In this document: positions 60,498 through 64,000 of the stretch, one piece after another
Numbering within the stretch: the stretch's first letter is position 1
Layout of the letters: each line of letters starts with the position of its first letter
Source: JABFSM01 sp963762545
Lineage (GTDB): Bacteria; Gemmatimonadota; Gemmatimonadetes; Gemmatimonadales; GWC2-71-9
NCBI GenBank assembly: GCA_963762545.1
Contig: CAVXLC010000008.1
Span: forward strand, 124,001-188,000
Direction of reading: 5' to 3'
DNA length: 64,000 bases
The notes under the pieces: generated by a model
Databases searched by the model: none
What the model was told of the DNA's origin: nothing
What the model saw: only the letters and a program-made list of their open reading frames with translations
Position numbers and translations under genes: made by a program

Positions 60498-62126
60498 CTA
60501 GGGCACCGCGCTCGACCCGCAGCTCCCGTCGGCCGCGCGCAGCGTGGGATAGGTCACCCGCAGCTGCTCGAGATAGGTCTTGTACTTCTTCGAGTCGAAA
60601 TAATACGGCCGCATCTGCTCCCGGTACCGGTCGAGGATGCCGCGATTCAGCTCGATCGCGGGACGGTCCTCGGGCCGGATCAGCGGCTCGTACTTCACGT
60701 CCCTGGTCTGCACGTTCCGGTAGTAGTCCCACGCATCCGAGATCAGCTTGGGGTTGAGCAGCAGGTCGAGGATCGTGAGCGCCTGGGCCTTGGCGCCGGC
60801 GGTGGCGCCCTTGTGGGCGATCGGCGTGGCCATCGCAATGGCGTCGGCCCAGCTATGCCCCGGCGTGCCGGGAATGTTGGACGGGTAGCGCAGCGTCACC
60901 GTCGGCACCGCCCAGGAGACGTCGCCGATGTCGTCGGAGCCGCCCCCGCTGCGGGCGTCTTCCAGGGGCGGCGCGCCCACCGCGCTGTCGGGCTTGAGCT
61001 TGAGCCCGCTCTCCTTCTGCTTCATTTCCTTCTGCACGGCCTTCGCGAAGCGCTGATCATCGTCGCTCCATGCCGGCATGCCCACCGTCTGGATGTTGGC
61101 GAAGAGCGCCTCGGCCACCGGCTTGTTGAAGTGCGGCGGCCACGCCGAGCCCAGCACCCGCTCGCTCTCCAGTGTGGTGCCGGTCATCATCGCGGCGCCC
61201 GCCGCGATCGAATCCCCGATGGCCCACAGCTCCCGGATGTGGGGGTAGTCGAGCTCCCGGAAGAAGTACCAGACCGACGCGGTCTGCGGCACCACGTTGG
61301 GCTGGTCGCCGCCGTCCTTGATCACGTAGTGACTCCGGGAGGGGAGGCGGAGATGCTCCCGGCGAAAATTCCACCCCGCGTCCATCAGCTCGACGGCATC
61401 CAGCGCGCTGCGCCCCCGCCAGGGCGCGCCCGCCGCGTGGGCGCTGGTCCCCCGGAAGGAGTAGAGCACCGACACCAGGCCCGTGTACGCGTCGGGATAG
61501 CCCCAGTCGGTGGCAAAGCCGTCGTCCACGTGCGCGAACAGATTGACGTCCACGTCCCTGAACAAACCGGCCCGCACGAAGTACGCCTTGGTCCCGATCT
61601 GCTCCTCGGCCACGCCCGGCCAGATCTTGAGCGTGCCGGAAAGGTGATCGCGTTCCATGATCTTCTTGATCGCCAGCGCCGCGGTGATGTTGAGGGCCTG
61701 GCCGGCGTTGTGCCCTTCACCGTGGGCCGGAGCGCCCGGCACCAGCACCGCCCGGCAGGCGACCCCCGGCTTCTGGGAGGCCTGGGGAATGCCGTCGATG
61801 TCCGCGCCCAGCGCGATGACCGGCTTCCCGGAGCCCCAGGTCGCCACCCAGGCGGTGGGAATCCCGGCGTAGCCCTCCTCCACCGTGAATCCCTCCCGCC
61901 GGAGCAGGGCCACCAGGTATTTCGAGGTCTCCACCTCCTGGAACCCCAGCTCGCCGAAGGAGAAGATCTGATCCACCATCTGCTGGGTGAAGGTGGCGCG
62001 AGCATCGATGTCGGCGATGGCTTCCTGCTTGAGGCGAGCCAGCCTCGGGTCGGGCGCCGCTCCCTGCGCCAGCGCCGACGTGACGAGCCAGGGGAGCGCG
62101 AGCCAGCCGGCCAGTGCGCGCCTCAC
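60498..62126 (-). CDS. Exported M20 amidohydrolase (AbgB-like), copy 2
   Basis: A 542-residue secreted M20 peptidase resembling AbgB (p-aminobenzoyl-glutamate hydrolase). The signal peptide RRALAGWLALPWLVTSALAQ precedes FSFGELGFQEVETSKYL, ALGADIDGIPQ, GEGHNAGQAL (metal ligands), KIWPGVAEEQIGTKAYFVR (catalytic Glu pair), RGTSAHAAGAPWRGRSALDA (the His of the M20 dimer domain) and GGSDDIGDVSWAVPTV. It is very similar throughout to the next gene. The GTG at 62126 overlaps that gene's stop (GTGA). The substrate is probably an aminoacyl amide, but unproven. Confidence 0.9.
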   Translation of the reverse strand: MRRALAGWLALPWLVTSALAQGAAPDPRLARLKQEAIADIDARATFTQQMVDQIFSFGELGFQEVETSKYLVALLRREGFTVEEGYAGIPTAWVATWGSGKPVIALGADIDGIPQASQKPGVACRAVLVPGAPAHGEGHNAGQALNITAALAIKKIMERDHLSGTLKIWPGVAEEQIGTKAYFVRAGLFRDVDVNLFAHVDDGFATDWGYPDAYTGLVSVLYSFRGTSAHAAGAPWRGRSALDAVELMDAGWNFRREHLRLPSRSHYVIKDGGDQPNVVPQTASVWYFFRELDYPHIRELWAIGDSIAAGAAMMTGTTLESERVLGSAWPPHFNKPVAEALFANIQTVGMPAWSDDDQRFAKAVQKEMKQKESGLKLKPDSAVGAPPLEDARSGGGSDDIGDVSWAVPTVTLRYPSNIPGTPGHSWADAIAMATPIAHKGATAGAKAQALTILDLLLNPKLISDAWDYYRNVQTRDVKYEPLIRPEDRPAIELNRGILDRYREQMRPYYFDSKKYKTYLEQLRVTYPTLRAADGSCGSSAVP

Positions 62127-63763
62127 GGGACCGCTCCCGATCCGCAGCTCCCGTCGGCGGCCCGCACCGTCGGGTATTTGATGTTGAGCTGATCGAGATA
62201 GCTCTTGTACTTCTTCGAGTCGTAGTAGTAGGGCCGCATCTGCTCCCGGTACTTCTCGAGGGTTCCCTGGTTGAGCTCGATCGCCGGCTGATCGTCGGGC
62301 CGGATCAGCGGCACGTATTTCACATCCTTGGTCTGGACGTTCCGGAAGAAGTCCCATGCGTCGGAGACCAGCTTGGGGGTGAGCACGACGTCGAGCATGG
62401 TCATGGCCATCGCCTTGGCGCCGGCGGTGGCCCCCTTGTGCGCCACCGGGGTGGCCATGGCGATCGCGTTGGGCCAGCTGTGCCCGGGGAGCCCGGGAAT
62501 GTTGGAGGGGAACCGCAGGGTCACGGTCGGCACGGTCCAGGTCACGTCGCCGATGTCGTCGGAGCCGCCACCGCGCTTCTGCTCCTCGGCCACCGGCGGC
62601 AGCAGGCCGCGGGCGACGGTGTCGAGGCCGTCGGCGCGGGGGTTCTTGAGCTCGGTCTGCAGCGCCTTGGCGAACCGCTGGTCGTCCTCGCTCCATTTGG
62701 GCATGCCCACCGCCCGGATGTTCGCGGCCATCGCCTCGGCGATCGGCTTGCTGAAGTACTGGGGCCAGGCGCTGCCCATTAGCCGGACCGGGTCGAGCGT
62801 CGTCCCGGTCATCATCGCCGCGCCGGCGGCGATGGAATCGCCGACGGCCCAGAGCTCCCGGATGTGGGGATAGTCGAGCTCGCGGAAGTAGTACCAGACT
62901 GTGGCGTTCTGGGGGACCACGTTGGGCTGGTCGCCGCCGTTGGTGATGACGTAATGGGATCGCTGCTGCAGCCGGAGATGCTCCCGCCGGAAATTCCAGC
63001 CGATATCCATGAGCTCGACGGCGTCGAGGGCGCTCCGGCCCCGCCAGGGCGCACCGGCCGCATGGGCCGACTGGCCCCGGAAGGTGTACTGCACCGATAC
63101 CAGCCCGGTCCCGTCGCTGGAGCCCCACTGGACATCGAAGCCGTTGCTCACGTGGCTGAAGAAATTGACGTCCACGTCGTTGAAGAGTCCGGCGCGCACG
63201 TAGTAGGCCTTGCTGCCGATCAGCTCCTCGGCCACGCCGGGCCAGATCTTGATGGTGCCGGAGAGATGGTCCCGCTGCATGATCTTCTTGAGCGCCAGCG
63301 CGGCGGTGATGTTGACCGCCATCCCGCTGTTGTGGCCCTCGCCGTGGCCCGGGGCTCCCGGCACCAGCACGGCGCGGCAGGCCACCCCCGGCTTCTGGGA
63401 GGCCTGGGGGATGCCATCGATGTCGGTGCCCAGACCGATCACCGGCTTGCCGGAGCCCCAGGTGGCCACGAACGAGGTGGGAATCCCGGCGTACCCGGTC
63501 ACGACCGTGAAGCCCTCGCGGCGCAGCAGGTCGACCAGGTACTTCGAGGTCTCCACCTCCTGGAAGCCGAGCTCCCCGAAGGAGAAGATCTGGTCCACCA
63601 TCTGCTGGGTGAACGCGGCGCGGGAATCGATGTCCGCGATCAGCTCCTGTTTGAGCGCCGCGAGCCGTGGATCCGGCGCCGGGCCGGCGGGCTGCTGGGC
63701 GGCGAGCGGGGCGGCGAGGAGCGCGGGAACGAGCAATCGTAGAAAACGCGAAGAACGGCTCAC
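62123..63763 (-). CDS. Exported M20 amidohydrolase (AbgB-like), copy 1
   Basis: A 546-residue paralogue of the gene after it, with a signal peptide (SRSSRFLRLLVPALLAAPLAAQQ). The same blocks are present: GLGTDIDGIPQ, GEGHNSGMAVN, KIWPGVAEELIGSKAYYVR, RGQSAHAAGAPWRGRSALDA and GGSDDIGDVTWTVPTV, ending KYPTVRAADGSCGSGAVP. Divergence is concentrated in the region around residue 400 (NPRADGLDTVARGLLPP). The two genes arose by tandem duplication and are translated as a coupled pair. GTG 63763 lacks a strong ribosome site. Confidence 0.9.
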   Translation of the reverse strand: MSRSSRFLRLLVPALLAAPLAAQQPAGPAPDPRLAALKQELIADIDSRAAFTQQMVDQIFSFGELGFQEVETSKYLVDLLRREGFTVVTGYAGIPTSFVATWGSGKPVIGLGTDIDGIPQASQKPGVACRAVLVPGAPGHGEGHNSGMAVNITAALALKKIMQRDHLSGTIKIWPGVAEELIGSKAYYVRAGLFNDVDVNFFSHVSNGFDVQWGSSDGTGLVSVQYTFRGQSAHAAGAPWRGRSALDAVELMDIGWNFRREHLRLQQRSHYVITNGGDQPNVVPQNATVWYYFRELDYPHIRELWAVGDSIAAGAAMMTGTTLDPVRLMGSAWPQYFSKPIAEAMAANIRAVGMPKWSEDDQRFAKALQTELKNPRADGLDTVARGLLPPVAEEQKRGGGSDDIGDVTWTVPTVTLRFPSNIPGLPGHSWPNAIAMATPVAHKGATAGAKAMAMTMLDVVLTPKLVSDAWDFFRNVQTKDVKYVPLIRPDDQPAIELNQGTLEKYREQMRPYYYDSKKYKSYLDQLNIKYPTVRAADGSCGSGAVP

Positions 63764-63897
63764 GGGAGCACCGGGCTGGGAGTGGGTATGGGCGCGGGTG
63801 TACCCGGGATGTCTCCCGGGTACACCACGTTAGCCCCGTCCCGGCAAGGCGTCCAGCCTGATCACACTCCTCGGGAGGATTCTCGCCCCGGCCGACC

Positions 63898-64000
63898 CTA
63901 CCTCACGCGCCGGGCGGTGAAATCGTACGAGATCTGGTAGGTCCCATCATTCGCACCGGCCTCCGGGCAGTGGCCGTTGCTATTCACCGCTCCGGCGCAA
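63898..64000 (-). CDS. C-terminal fragment of an unidentified protein
   Basis: The last 33 codons of a minus-strand gene cut by the window edge. They read CAGAVNSNGHCPEAGANDGTYQISYDFTARRVR then TAG at 63900-63898. Two Cys residues and the beta-like TYQISYDF suggest a small secreted domain. No family can be named from so little. Confidence 0.35.
   Translation of the reverse strand, partial: CAGAVNSNGHCPEAGANDGTYQISYDFTARRVR

Noticed and set aside
1..64000. tRNA, rRNA, insertion sequences, prophage or toxin-antitoxin genes
   Set aside because: Scanned by eye for cloverleaf ends, transposase motifs and typical small pairs; none was convincing.

Overview
High-GC chromosomal sequence, densely packed, with many neighbouring genes sharing ATGA or GTGA stop/start overlaps. 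The gene families point to Gemmatimonadota, with Acidobacteriota as the next guess: a PadR regulator followed by a large ADOP-type permease, an overlapping ECF sigma factor and TPR-containing Ser/Thr kinase, secreted DUF5117-type metalloproteases, exported M20 amidohydrolases and a plant-type FabI. No rRNA, tRNA, CRISPR array, insertion sequence or prophage was seen. The assignment rests on gene content only.

Layout. 1-4.9 kb: truncated MacB-type permease, MFS transporter, PadR regulator with a palindromic operator, and a frameshifted ADOP permease. 4.9-11.4 kb: orphan ABC membrane domain, class V aminotransferase, zinc alcohol dehydrogenase, MocA-XdhC pair and a BtrH/DUF4872 protein. 11.4-20.7 kb: one nine-gene arginine operon on the minus strand, read argG, DUF1611, argC, argD, argF', argB, argE, argH, argR, with an ARG-box palindrome over the argG start. 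20.8-24.6 kb: GspE ATPase, small membrane protein, exported RidA, cupin, and a broken GxxExxY gene bracketed by inverted repeats. 24.7-34.4 kb: PbpC and alpha-2-macroglobulin pair, and an OmpA-like protein ending in a 25-bp-stem hairpin and a 7-bp tandem array. 34.6-41.8 kb: EamA and AI-2E transporters, a MacB-like permease, and a TesA/YbbA/YbbP block. 41.9-47.3 kb: metalloprotease, FabI, DUF423, YkgJ-like and YpfJ-like proteins. 47.4-52.2 kb: caa3-type cytochrome oxidase operon ctaC-D-E-F-G. 52.3-64 kb: aminopeptidase P, kinase/ECF sigma pair, three-gene lipoprotein operon, GreA-like factor, GroES-like protein, ChaN, DUF983, two tandem M20 amidohydrolases and the tail of one further gene.

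The most interesting region is the arginine operon. Its transcarbamylase is the N-acyl-ornithine type, so acyl groups stay on until after carbamoylation. It carries Val at position 92, the residue that separates acetyl- from succinyl-ornithine enzymes, and nearby sequence resembles the Bacteroides succinyl-ornithine enzyme. No classical glutamate N-acyltransferase (ArgA, ArgJ) is in the operon. A DUF1611 protein is embedded where one would be expected, and that family includes a D-glutamate N-acetyltransferase. I infer that this operon may run arginine synthesis through N-succinyl intermediates, with the DUF1611 protein supplying the acyl-glutamate.

Four genes (ADOP, argB, DUF1611, argG) each carry one extra base. 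They are probably indel errors in the sequence, or else recent mutations. They are annotated as whole genes with the shift marked.
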